A stretch of DNA of 64,000 nt, taken from positions 418,086 through 482,085 of the forward strand of contig NZ_FWXO01000001.1 of assembly GCF_900176415.1 (NCBI RefSeq), given 5' to 3'. The notes below the pieces were generated by a model. It had not been told where the DNA came from and did not search any database. It worked only from the letters and a program-made list of their open reading frames with translations. How positions within the stretch are numbered: the first letter of the stretch is position 1; every line of letters starts with the position of its first letter. Positions 17,970 to 26,509 of this stretch are shown one piece after another. The translations under genes and the position numbers were made by a program. This stretch comes from Cellulophaga tyrosinoxydans. Lineage in GTDB: Bacteria > Bacteroidota > Bacteroidia > Flavobacteriales > Flavobacteriaceae.

Positions 17970-18446
17970 TTATTTGGTGTTCAATACTATAGGAATTCTA
18001 AACTTTGCTTTTACAGGAATTCCGCGTTTTAATGCAGGTGTTGCGCGTGGTAAGGTGGTTAAACATCTAGTTATTATAGCATCAAACTCCGGTATTTGTT
18101 CATCTACAATAGCGTTATTTTCAATATCTAAAACCGATATTTTCCCTTTCTTATCCATTAAAAAATCTACGTAAAGGGTATCTACAAATTCTTCTTTTAA
18201 AATAAATTCGAAGCCCTGTAATGATTCTGAAAAATGACTCAGTAAGGTATCTTCGAAACACTTCCTATTTTCTTCCTTAGAATTGGTTTCGTCACAATTT
18301 TCAAAAAGTGGAAACTGATCCACATCGTTAAAATTAATATGCTGCATTTCGCGTGTGACCAATTCTTGCGTTTTCACTTCTTTTGAAGTAAACAAATCGC
18401 AGGAAACCACTAAAAAAAATCCGCAAAAAAGGAATAGTGTACGCAT
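17970..18446 (-). CDS. Lipoprotein with a TonB-C-like domain
   Basis: A 158-residue protein with a lipoprotein signal ending VVSC (Cys16). The C-terminal 100 residues follow the energy-transducer TonB C-terminal pattern (VDTLYVDFLMDKKGKISVLDIEN, then a terminal IPVKAKFRIPIVL). The stretch FENCDE...RKCF...HF resembles the start of the two TonB-like units in the M56 protein encoded two genes upstream, so the modules are probably related. No membrane anchor for TonB function is present, so it is more likely a sensor or structural partner. Confidence 0.75.
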   Translation of the reverse strand: MRTLFLFCGFFLVVSCDLFTSKEVKTQELVTREMQHINFNDVDQFPLFENCDETNSKEENRKCFEDTLLSHFSESLQGFEFILKEEFVDTLYVDFLMDKKGKISVLDIENNAIVDEQIPEFDAIITRCLTTLPRATPALKRGIPVKAKFRIPIVLNTK

Positions 18447-18489
18447 GTGCGTTTAAATCTTTGCGGAAAATTACGATTTTTTGAGGTAT

Positions 18490-19632
18490 TTAATTACTCG
18501 CAAAGTGTATTTCCTCTTTGAGTTCTGATATTCTACGTTTAGCATAATCCGTAAAGTAATCTCTTTTACCTCCATAATTATCTACAAGCTGCTCGTAGTA
18601 ACTTAGTTTTACCTTAGGATCTTCGTAATACTGATCCGCAATAAAACAAATTTGGTAATAATAAATTACATTAGAAGTGTCTTCTTCATGTGCTAATTTA
18701 TAATACTTTATAGCTGTTCTAAAGTCCTTTTGCTCACTAGCAATCCGCCCTAAAGCTTGGTATTCTTTATCAAGAACTACTTGTTGTACGTCAATAGATT
18801 TATTAATATAAACTTTGGCACTATCTAGTTGTTTATCTTCCCAAAAAACCTTGCCTATACTGAATAAAACACGTGGATTTTCTTCATCAATAACAAGTGA
18901 TCTATTGTAGTTTTCTATTCCTTTTGCATATTGATTTGTACTAAAATACGCATTACCTAAGCGTTCAAAAATGTAAAATTTAGTAGTTTCTCCTAATGCA
19001 ACCATCTTTTCAAATAAAGGAATTGCTGCTTTAAATTCATCGTTGTTATACAATGCCAATGCTTTTAAATTAATAATGGACACATCATTCTCATAAAAGC
19101 TTAAACCTAAATCTGCATATTTCACCACAGAATCTCGTTCTTGTTCAGCAACATAATATTTTGCTACTTGATAAATACTGCGCAGATGCGTACTATCTAC
19201 CGCAATGGCTTTTTTAAACCATGTAATACTTTTAGAAATGGAATCTAAATCATTGAATGCATTACCCAAATAATAAAAGTATTCAGGGTTGCTGGGGTTT
19301 TCCGCACTCAGATCTTCAAAAATACGTTTAGATTTTTCCGCCTTCTTTGTTTTATCATATAATTTCCCCAATTCAAATTTGGGAATTTGACCTTTAGGAT
19401 CTTGCTTTATAAGGGCCTCATATTGTAAAATTGCTTTATCATAATTACGTATAGCATTATAAGTTCTGGCAATCTGCAATTTAGCATTTGGTGTATTTAC
19501 TTTAGCATACTCATTAATTGCTTTGGTATAGTCTCCAACGGTATAAAGGCTGTCAGCCATAGCCAAAGCCGAAGTCTGAGCTTCGGCTTTTAGCACGACT
19601 AAATAAAAAAATAATAGCATTAGATTTTTCAA
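18490..19632 (-). CDS. Exported TPR protein
   Basis: The 380-residue protein has a signal peptide (LMLLFFYLVVLKAEAQ) and about nine tetratricopeptide repeats, for example YNAIRNYDKAILQYEALIKQDP and YYYLGNAFNDLDSISKSITWFKKAIAVD. It is probably periplasmic. It is 7 bp downstream of the M56 gene, so it belongs to the locus 2 operon and may be the protein-interaction partner of that sensor. Direct function is unknown. Confidence 0.87.
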   Translation of the reverse strand: MKNLMLLFFYLVVLKAEAQTSALAMADSLYTVGDYTKAINEYAKVNTPNAKLQIARTYNAIRNYDKAILQYEALIKQDPKGQIPKFELGKLYDKTKKAEKSKRIFEDLSAENPSNPEYFYYLGNAFNDLDSISKSITWFKKAIAVDSTHLRSIYQVAKYYVAEQERDSVVKYADLGLSFYENDVSIINLKALALYNNDEFKAAIPLFEKMVALGETTKFYIFERLGNAYFSTNQYAKGIENYNRSLVIDEENPRVLFSIGKVFWEDKQLDSAKVYINKSIDVQQVVLDKEYQALGRIASEQKDFRTAIKYYKLAHEEDTSNVIYYYQICFIADQYYEDPKVKLSYYEQLVDNYGGKRDYFTDYAKRRISELKEEIHFASN

Positions 19633-19639
19633 AGACCTA

Positions 19640-22273
19640 CTAATTTTTAGATTCAGCTATGCTGTTTCCTATTACTGTTCTTAGTGCATTAATCTCGTTA
19701 TCCAAGTTCTGAATTATTGAGTTTGAAGGTTTTGATGTTTTCAACAAACGCCCTCGTTCTTTCAATAAAGTATTTAATTTATCGATGGCTATGCTTTCAT
19801 TTGGGTAGTTGCTTATTAAACTTTCAGGGATCAAATCAAGTTCCTTTTCACTTTGTAATTTAAACGTTACAGGCACTGAAAAAGGCACATTTACTTCTTT
19901 TCCCCTTTGTATTCCCGGTTTCATGTTTGGCAATAACAAAAGAATACGTTTCGTTTCTTCCTCTAACAATTTACTTGGCCCTCTTAATCTAATATCATTT
20001 ATAACGCCATCCTTACCAATAACAAACATGGTATTTACTTTCCCCTGTATACCCAAATCTTGGGCTTCTTGCGGATACCTAAAGTTTTTACTAATGTGCT
20101 TATATATACTTTCTTGGAAGCAGGCTCGTTTGTCACTTGCATTTTCGCAGCCAGGGTAAATGGGTGCTTCTTCTACTGTGGAAAAAGGAATCCCCAATTT
20201 ATCATCCAACACTATTTTTTCATCAATTACCTGCAATTTGCTCTCCATTTTAAAAGTAATGGGAATTGAAAATGGCACACGAACATTTTTGCCTCGTTGT
20301 TTTCCTGCTGTCATTTTTGGTAACAGAGAAATAATTCTGGCCGCCTCTTTTTCTAATATTTCACTAGGACCTCGCATTTTTAAATTTCCAATGTTACCCC
20401 TTTCATCTATTACAAACATTAAATTTACTTTCCCTTGAATACCCTTATCTTGAGCCTCTTGCGGATATCTAAAGTTTTTACTAATGTGTTTGTAAATACT
20501 TTCTTGAAAACAGGCTCGCTTATCACTAGCATTTTCACAACCCGGAAATACTGGAACTTCATCAATTACGGAAAATGGAACATCTATCATTCCCTCAATT
20601 TCGGAAACCACTACTTCATCATTGGGCACCGTTTTACCACCAATAATAGTTTTCATTTTACCATCGGTTATAACTAGAGTATCATAGGTGTCAGAATTTA
20701 GTATTTCATCTAGCAACTCCTGCTGTTTAGATTTTTCTTCAGTTGTCATATTTTGTACATCTACCACACGATAAGTAATAGTATTTCCATTTCTAGTAAT
20801 GGTTTCTTGTACTTCTTTAACTTCGTATTCTTCAACCCTAACAAACTTTTTTTGATAAATATTGAAAGAATAAACTCCATCTGTAAGTACTATACTTTCA
20901 AGCTTATGATTTTTTGAAATATCATCTATGATGCCATTAAATTCGCGAATTTCATCACCTGTAAGGTCTTTTACATCTTTTACTTTTACAAGGGTATACT
21001 TTTCAGGATAATCGTTTTCTGATTCCATTAAAATAACATCGTGACTATACGCTGAAATAGAGATTTTTAAATTGTCATCGAGAATTAAGAAAGCTTGTCT
21101 ATATTTTATATACTCATTATATCTTTGAGTAGATGGGGCAATGGTTTTTACAATCAAATTTTCAACTTTCTCACCTGCTTCTTTCATTTTTTCTATCAAT
21201 GAATCGTAATATATTTTTGAGTATAATTCCGACTTAAAAAAGTGCTCCTTAGTCATTATGGAGTCTAACTCACTTTTTTTAGTCATCATATAATAATTCG
21301 TATAGGCTGTAATTACAGACCCAAATTCAAAAACCTCTTGATCTATTTCTGCTTGTATTTTCTTAATCAAGGCTGCATCATCTTCATCTTGTACGATATC
21401 GATGGCATCAAGAGAACTCTCGGGCGCCGCAGAGGTGTAAATTAACATTCCAAGCACTAATGGCACTAAGACCAAATACTTTAATTGAAATATTTTTTTT
21501 GATTTTGATTTTTGTAACATGACGATTCGTTTTTTGATTAATGAAGTTTTAAAAAATGGATTGATGAAGGAGATGTGTTGTGTTTGAAATACTTGCGATA
21601 GCAATAATTGGTATTGCTCTTTTTTATGCGTTTTTGCCACTTGGGCATCTGCTATAAACTCGTGCAATTCAGAAATTCGGTTTTGATAAATGTAAACCAA
21701 CGGATTAAACCAGTTTGCAATTCGGAGCAATTCAAAAAATACTAAATCATAAGAATGACCTTGTTTAATATGTACCAACTCATGCTGAATGATGCTTTCA
21801 TGCTCTTTTGAAATAACTTTATCGCCTAAGAAAATAGATTTAAAAAATGAAAATGCTACTTCACTATTTTGAATGATTACCCTAGTGAAATGCGGTAAAT
21901 AACGCACTTCTCCTTTCTGTTTTAATTGTTGAATTTGATAGAGTTTATATAAAAAAATCATTAAAGCCAATGCCATACCTCCGAATAGCACAACTGATTT
22001 CCATGGCAACTCAAAACTTTCCGCCACTGGGGCTGTAAGCACAACCTCAGTAGCATTGGTATTCCACAAATATTCCGGATAAACAACAACCGCTTTGGGA
22101 ACATTTGTTTTCAACGCTTCAATCTTAATCCACGGCAATACCATCGATAAAATATAAGTGCCAATTAAATACACGCGATTCCACTGAAAAAAGGTTTCTC
22201 GTTTTAAGAAAAAATCATAAATGATTAAAAACAGTAACTGAAACCCAATACATTCTAAGGCATATTGTATCAT
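19640..22273 (-). CDS. BlaR1-like M56 metallopeptidase with two TonB-C domains (locus 2)
   Basis: An 877-residue membrane sensor/peptidase. Membrane helices are at about residues 8-22, 34-48, 93-108 and 264-281. The zinc motif HELVH is at 164-168 and the third ligand in LHEFIAD at about 204. After a 280-residue linker there are two near-identical TonB-C-like units at about 566-677 and 696-807, offset by exactly 130 residues. Both contain CENASDKRACF and FRYPQEAQDxGIQGKVN. A short charged tail ends the protein. It overlaps the repressor gene by 4 bp. It probably relays an envelope signal by cleaving or releasing the repressor; no beta-lactam link is visible. Confidence 0.88.
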   Translation of the reverse strand: MIQYALECIGFQLLFLIIYDFFLKRETFFQWNRVYLIGTYILSMVLPWIKIEALKTNVPKAVVVYPEYLWNTNATEVVLTAPVAESFELPWKSVVLFGGMALALMIFLYKLYQIQQLKQKGEVRYLPHFTRVIIQNSEVAFSFFKSIFLGDKVISKEHESIIQHELVHIKQGHSYDLVFFELLRIANWFNPLVYIYQNRISELHEFIADAQVAKTHKKEQYQLLLSQVFQTQHISFINPFFKTSLIKKRIVMLQKSKSKKIFQLKYLVLVPLVLGMLIYTSAAPESSLDAIDIVQDEDDAALIKKIQAEIDQEVFEFGSVITAYTNYYMMTKKSELDSIMTKEHFFKSELYSKIYYDSLIEKMKEAGEKVENLIVKTIAPSTQRYNEYIKYRQAFLILDDNLKISISAYSHDVILMESENDYPEKYTLVKVKDVKDLTGDEIREFNGIIDDISKNHKLESIVLTDGVYSFNIYQKKFVRVEEYEVKEVQETITRNGNTITYRVVDVQNMTTEEKSKQQELLDEILNSDTYDTLVITDGKMKTIIGGKTVPNDEVVVSEIEGMIDVPFSVIDEVPVFPGCENASDKRACFQESIYKHISKNFRYPQEAQDKGIQGKVNLMFVIDERGNIGNLKMRGPSEILEKEAARIISLLPKMTAGKQRGKNVRVPFSIPITFKMESKLQVIDEKIVLDDKLGIPFSTVEEAPIYPGCENASDKRACFQESIYKHISKNFRYPQEAQDLGIQGKVNTMFVIGKDGVINDIRLRGPSKLLEEETKRILLLLPNMKPGIQRGKEVNVPFSVPVTFKLQSEKELDLIPESLISNYPNESIAIDKLNTLLKERGRLLKTSKPSNSIIQNLDNEINALRTVIGNSIAESKN

Positions 22274-22632
22274 TTTTCTTCTTTTTTAATTTCTTTTAAA
22301 ATAGCTTCTAACTCCGAAAGATTCATATCGTTCTTTTTCATAAAAAACGATACCATACTTTTAAACGAGCCTTGAAAATAACCATCTACCAGTTTATTTA
22401 TGGACTGATTGCTGTAATCTGCTTTTTTAAGTATTGGAAAGTACAAGTAGCCTTTCCCTTCTTGTTCGTGATCCACAAAACCTTTGCTTTCTAATATGCG
22501 AACAATTGTAGAAACTGTATTGTATGCTGGTTTTGGCTCAGGTAATTCCTCAATTATCGACGCAACATTACATTTCTCTAATTGCCATAACACTTGCATG
22601 ACCTCTTCTTCTGCTTTTGTCAACTGCTTCAT
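22270..22632 (-). CDS. BlaI/MecI/CopY-family repressor (locus 2)
   Basis: This 120-residue winged-helix repressor begins MKQLTKAEEEVMQVLWQLEK and contains the recognition region PAYNTVSTIVRILESKGFVDHE. It is clearly diverged from the locus 1 repressor at 5938 in the helix that would read DNA (NTVSTIVRILESKG against TTIATLLKRMADKG), in keeping with the different operator sequences in front of the two genes. It starts the long minus-strand series and is coupled to the M56 gene by a 4-bp overlap. Confidence 0.93.
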   Translation of the reverse strand: MKQLTKAEEEVMQVLWQLEKCNVASIIEELPEPKPAYNTVSTIVRILESKGFVDHEQEGKGYLYFPILKKADYSNQSINKLVDGYFQGSFKSMVSFFMKKNDMNLSELEAILKEIKKEEK

Positions 22633-22701
22633 AAATAATTATATTTTCATTTCATTTCCTTGTTGTAGAAAATCTAAATGATTCATATTTCAACAACTTT
22701 C

Positions 22702-22758
22702 AACTAACTCTTTAGTTCAAATATAACTAAATATTTAGTTTAAACTAATTTTTTAGTT
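22702..22758 (-). promoter_or_regulatory. Three AACTAA-N4-TTAGTT operators before BlaI/M56 locus 2
   Basis: Perfect 16-bp inverted repeats lie at 22702-22717 (centre CTCT), 22725-22740 (centre ATAT) and 22743-22758 (centre TTTT), 70-126 bp upstream of the repressor start codon. All three keep both half-sites without a mismatch. Centres are 23 and 18 bp apart. Binding by the adjacent repressor is inferred; the divergent DUF456 gene at 22843 could share the control. Confidence 0.82.
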
Positions 22759-22842
22759 GAATAAATTCTTATCCTGACAAAAACATTTAAAATAGTTGTA
22801 ACAAAATCATACTATCTTCGTCCTATTACAAAACATTTTTAA

Positions 22843-23352
22843 ATGGATATAGCGTTAGTAATTTTAGGCTTTATATTTATGCTTATTGGTATACTTGGTA
22901 GTTTTTTGCCCGTATTGCCAGGGCCTCCTATTAGCTGGATTGGACTATTATTGCTTTTTATAACAAGTGTAATTCCAATGGATTGGTGGTTTCTAGGCAC
23001 TACACTAGTCATTGCGCTAATAGTTTTAGCTATGGACTACATTATTCCTGCCATGGGAACTAAAAAATTTGGTGGTAGCAAAGCTGGAATGATAGGTACT
23101 ACGCTTGGACTTCTAGTAGCGCTAATTTTTCCAATACTAGGAATATTTGGTATTATAATCTGGCCTTTTGTTGGTGCTTTTATTGGCGAAATATTAAATA
23201 AGGCAGATAAAAAAACCGCTTTAAAAGCGGCTTTTGGTTCTTTCCTTGGTTTTTTAACTGGCACCTTTTTAAAATTTATGGTCACCATTATTTATTTAGG
23301 CCTGTTTATAGCCAAAACTTGGGAATATAAATCTGCACTTTTTAGTTTTTAA
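22843..23352 (+). CDS. DUF456 membrane protein
   Basis: The 169-residue protein is almost entirely membrane-embedded, with glycine-rich helices of the DUF456 family: GFIFMLIGILGSFLPVLPGPPISWIG, then GTKKFGGSKAGMIGTTLG and GPFVGAFIGE-like WPFVGAFIGEIL. The glycine-zipper pattern suggests tight helix packing. No function is established. It is divergent from BlaI locus 2 and converges on the nitroreductase. Confidence 0.88.
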   Translation: MDIALVILGFIFMLIGILGSFLPVLPGPPISWIGLLLLFITSVIPMDWWFLGTTLVIALIVLAMDYIIPAMGTKKFGGSKAGMIGTTLGLLVALIFPILGIFGIIIWPFVGAFIGEILNKADKKTALKAAFGSFLGFLTGTFLKFMVTIIYLGLFIAKTWEYKSALFSF

Positions 23353-23356
23353 AAGT

Positions 23357-23908
23357 CTACAACCAAACCGTTTTATTTTCAATTGGCGTTCTTGCTGAAT
23401 CTGGAATTTCACCATCATAATGTCCCATATAGAAAAATCCTAAACAAGCTTCGTTTTCGTTCATGTCGAAAAATTCGCCCATGTGTTTTATTAAACCTGG
23501 GGAACTCCAATACGCTCCAATTCCTAATTCTGTACAAGCAAGCCACATATTCTGTACAGCCATGGCTACGGCAGCAATTTCTTCCCATTCAGGAACACTT
23601 TTCATAGGGTCTCGTTGCATGCAAATTGCAATAACAGCACCTGCTAACTTCGGATTTTCAATAAGCTTTTTTGCTTTAAACTCCTTAGGGCTAGGATCGG
23701 TTTCTAAGTACTTTAAAGATAAGAATAACCCTAATTTTTCCTGAATTTCGCCTTGCATCACTCTAAACCGCCAAGGCTCGGTTTTTTTATGTGTTGGCGC
23801 CCAATTTGCCGCTTCCAACACTTTTTCAATATCCGTTTTTGCAATTGATTTACCATTATATTGCACTGGAAAAACCGAACGTCTATTTCTTATTACATCA
23901 AAAATCAT
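23357..23908 (-). CDS. Nitroreductase-family flavoprotein
   Basis: The 183-residue protein has the FMN-binding nitroreductase features: N-terminal RNRRSVFPVQY, the AANWAPTHKKTEPWRF loop, AAVAMAVQNMWLACTELGIGAYWSSP in the centre and GFFYMGHYDG near the end. Such enzymes are dimeric NAD(P)H-dependent oxidoreductases; the YdjA-like small subgroup is the closest by layout. The physiological substrate is not deducible. Confidence 0.9.
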   Translation of the reverse strand: MIFDVIRNRRSVFPVQYNGKSIAKTDIEKVLEAANWAPTHKKTEPWRFRVMQGEIQEKLGLFLSLKYLETDPSPKEFKAKKLIENPKLAGAVIAICMQRDPMKSVPEWEEIAAVAMAVQNMWLACTELGIGAYWSSPGLIKHMGEFFDMNENEACLGFFYMGHYDGEIPDSARTPIENKTVWL

Positions 23909-23949
23909 ACGTAGTATTTTTATAGAAAGGTAAAGTTAAGTGTCTTAAA

Positions 23950-24846
23950 TTAAACGCTTGCACTTGTTAACACTAAATTTAGACAATGTTTTATTGTTGG
24001 ATTTCTATTGTCTTTTTTCCATATAACAGACAACTCCGCGCGTTGTTTAATATTCTGTAGCTTAATAAATTTTACGCCCATTTTAAATCCATATTGAAGT
24101 GACGTTGGAACAATAGCAATACCTAATTTATTTTCTACCAGTTTAAAAATGGTCTGTGCATGAACCGATTTATGGGAAACTTTAGGTGTAAATCCCGCAT
24201 CTTCGCAAATACTCATAACAGTATCAAAATACAAGGGACTATAATCTTGAGAGAATAAAATAAAATCTTCTCCAGCTAATTGACTTATATTTTCAAAATT
24301 ATCATTGGTAATGGTATGGTCTTTTGGCAAGACTAATGAAAATGTATCCTTGAAAACGGTTTTAATTCCTAACTCTTCTGGAACCCTTGCTAAACGAACA
24401 AAGCCAATATCTAACTTATCTTTAAGAATTGCATTTACTTGGGCATTATTAGAAAGTTCGTCTAACGATGTTTTTATTTGCGGATATTTATCTCGTAATT
24501 TCAACAATAAATTAGGAACAACGGTTTGCATGGCGGAACCTAAAAAACCAATCCGTATTTCACCAAAATCACCATCTGCGACCAGTTTCAGCTGTTTTTT
24601 GGTTACCTCTAAATGATTGATAATAAATTCTACTTCTGACTTTAAAAATGCCCCAGCAGGGGTTAATGCTACCTTTTTCTTATTTCTAATAAACAAAGGT
24701 GTTTCTAAAATTTCCTCCATTTGTTTTATTTGTCTGCTTAAACCAGGCTGAGAAATAAATAGCTTTTCAGCGGCTTTTCGGTAATGAAGTTCATCGGCCA
24801 CAGCCAAGAAATAATGAAAATGTCGCAATTCCAGTTGATAACTCAC
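23950..24846 (-). CDS. LysR-family regulator, probably of the hut operon
   Basis: A 298-residue LysR-type activator. Residues 5-65 form the winged helix (LRHFHYFLAVADELHYRKAAEKL, FISQPGLSRQIKQME), and the rest is the two-lobed effector domain (DFGEIRIGFLGSAMQTVVPNLL). It is transcribed divergently from hutH across 78 bp that carry a TTGATA/TATCAA palindrome, so control of histidine degradation with urocanate or histidine as effector is a reasonable inference. LysR control differs from the HutC repressor of proteobacteria. Confidence 0.9.
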   Translation of the reverse strand: MSYQLELRHFHYFLAVADELHYRKAAEKLFISQPGLSRQIKQMEEILETPLFIRNKKKVALTPAGAFLKSEVEFIINHLEVTKKQLKLVADGDFGEIRIGFLGSAMQTVVPNLLLKLRDKYPQIKTSLDELSNNAQVNAILKDKLDIGFVRLARVPEELGIKTVFKDTFSLVLPKDHTITNDNFENISQLAGEDFILFSQDYSPLYFDTVMSICEDAGFTPKVSHKSVHAQTIFKLVENKLGIAIVPTSLQYGFKMGVKFIKLQNIKQRAELSVIWKKDNRNPTIKHCLNLVLTSASV

Positions 24847-24867
24847 AGTTATTATATATTGATAAAA

Positions 24868-24887
24868 TTGATATTGGTAATTATCAA
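24868..24887. promoter_or_regulatory. Candidate LysR operator between the regulator and hutH
   Basis: TTGATA-N8-TATCAA is a perfect inverted repeat; another TTGATA lies 9 bp to the left at 24859-24864. The core satisfies the T-N11-A LysR rule. A -7-like TAACTTTA follows at 24898-24905 in the hutH direction. Confidence 0.6.
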
Positions 24888-24924
24888 AGTTAATGAATAA
24901 CTTTAGTATTCTAAAAAAACAGAA

Positions 24925-26505
24925 ATGGGTTCAACTTTAAAATCTTTCAAATTCGGTGAAGATTGGCTTACTGCTAGCATTACGCTTTCTATAGCAAAAG
25001 GAAAAACAAAAGCAGAATTATCTATTGCGACAAGAAAAAAGGTAAATGACAGTGCTAAAATTGTCGCCAACATTGTTGAAAAAGGTAAAGCGGTCTATGG
25101 AATTAATACCGGTTTTGGGCCACTTTGTACTACTAAAATATCGAAAGAAGAAACTAAAATTTTACAAACCAATATTCTTAAAAGTCATAGTGTTGGCGTA
25201 GGAAAACCAATTGATACCGAAATTGCTAAATTGATGTTGATTTTAAAATTGCAATCCTTAGCAAAAGGCTATTCTGGTATATCTGAATCTACCTTAAACC
25301 GTATTTTGTGGCATATAGAAAATGATGCAATTCCTGTTGTACCCTCACAAGGCTCGGTTGGTGCTTCTGGAGATTTAGCACCTCTTTCACATTTATTTCT
25401 TCCTTTAATCGGATTAGGAAAAGTGCATTACAAAAGCAATGATATTGAAACCAAGGAACTTTTTAGACAAACAGGACTCACAAGTGTTGAACTTGGGCCA
25501 AAAGAGGGTTTAGCATTGATTAATGGCACACAATTTATTGCTGCACATGCCGTAAAAGTAATAGAGAAACTTCATAGTTGTTTATCACAAGCTGATATTA
25601 TTGGCGCTATGATGGTAGAAGGATTACAAGGTTCTGTAAAGCCATTTTTTAATGAACTCCATGCGCTTAGACCCTTTAAAGGGAATATTCATGTGGCCAA
25701 ACGCATTAAAAGACTGCTAAAAGGTTCAGAAATTATGGAAGATCATATAGATTGTGATCGAGTTCAAGATCCGTACTCACTGCGTTGTATGCCACAAGTT
25801 CATGGTGCATCTCGGAACGCATGGTTGCATTTAAAAGAGTTGGTAGAAATTGAATTGAATTCTGTTACCGATAACCCCATAATAATCGATGAAGAATTAA
25901 CTATAAGTGGTGGTAATTTTCACGGACAACCTTTAGCTATGGCATTGGATTATGCCTGTTTAGCGGCATCGGAAATTGGAAATATTTCGGACCGGAGAAT
26001 TTACCTTGCCTTAGAAGGTAATAGCCCTGGCGTACCTAAATTATTAATGAAAGAAACAGGAATTAACTCAGGCTACATGATTCTTCAATATACAACAGCA
26101 GCTTTGGCTAGTGAAAATAAGGGACTTTGTTTCCCATCGAGCGCAGATAGTATACCTACATCATTAGGACAAGAAGATCATGTGAGTATGGGTTCTATTG
26201 GTGGAAGAAAAGCATTGCAAGTAATAGAAAATGTAGAGAAAATTCTAGCCATAGAATTATTAACTGCTGCACAAGCCTTTGAGTTTAGAAAGCCCATGAA
26301 ATCTGGAATATTTTTAGAAGAGATTCATAAAGCTATTCGTGAAAAAGTTGCTTTTGCAGCTAAAGACCGGGTATTTGCCGACGATATTGAAAAAGGCATT
26401 GAAATGATAAAAGATCAGACCATCATTAAGGTAATTGAAAAAGTGAGTCAAACTGAAGGCGTTTCCTTAAAGACAAAATTTTCTGATGAATTTGAAGTAT
26501 ATTAA
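24925..26505 (+). CDS. hutH: Histidine ammonia-lyase
   Basis: The 526-residue enzyme deaminates L-histidine to urocanate. The self-forming MIO cofactor comes from A147-S148-G149 in GSVGASGDLAPLSH. Other conserved blocks are the Tyr loop YGINTGFGPL near residue 55, CDRVQDPYSLRCMPQVHGA and SVTDNPII. It is the first gene of hutHIUG and is cytosolic. The stop codon lies 4 bp before the likely hutI start. Confidence 0.96.
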   Translation: MGSTLKSFKFGEDWLTASITLSIAKGKTKAELSIATRKKVNDSAKIVANIVEKGKAVYGINTGFGPLCTTKISKEETKILQTNILKSHSVGVGKPIDTEIAKLMLILKLQSLAKGYSGISESTLNRILWHIENDAIPVVPSQGSVGASGDLAPLSHLFLPLIGLGKVHYKSNDIETKELFRQTGLTSVELGPKEGLALINGTQFIAAHAVKVIEKLHSCLSQADIIGAMMVEGLQGSVKPFFNELHALRPFKGNIHVAKRIKRLLKGSEIMEDHIDCDRVQDPYSLRCMPQVHGASRNAWLHLKELVEIELNSVTDNPIIIDEELTISGGNFHGQPLAMALDYACLAASEIGNISDRRIYLALEGNSPGVPKLLMKETGINSGYMILQYTTAALASENKGLCFPSSADSIPTSLGQEDHVSMGSIGGRKALQVIENVEKILAIELLTAAQAFEFRKPMKSGIFLEEIHKAIREKVAFAAKDRVFADDIEKGIEMIKDQTIIKVIEKVSQTEGVSLKTKFSDEFEVY

Positions 26506-26509
26506 GAAC

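Noticed and set aside
19809-20677. A chain of plus-strand open frames opposite the duplicated TonB-like units of M56 locus 2
   Set aside because: They appear twice only because the antisense gene is duplicated; the coding evidence is all on the minus strand.
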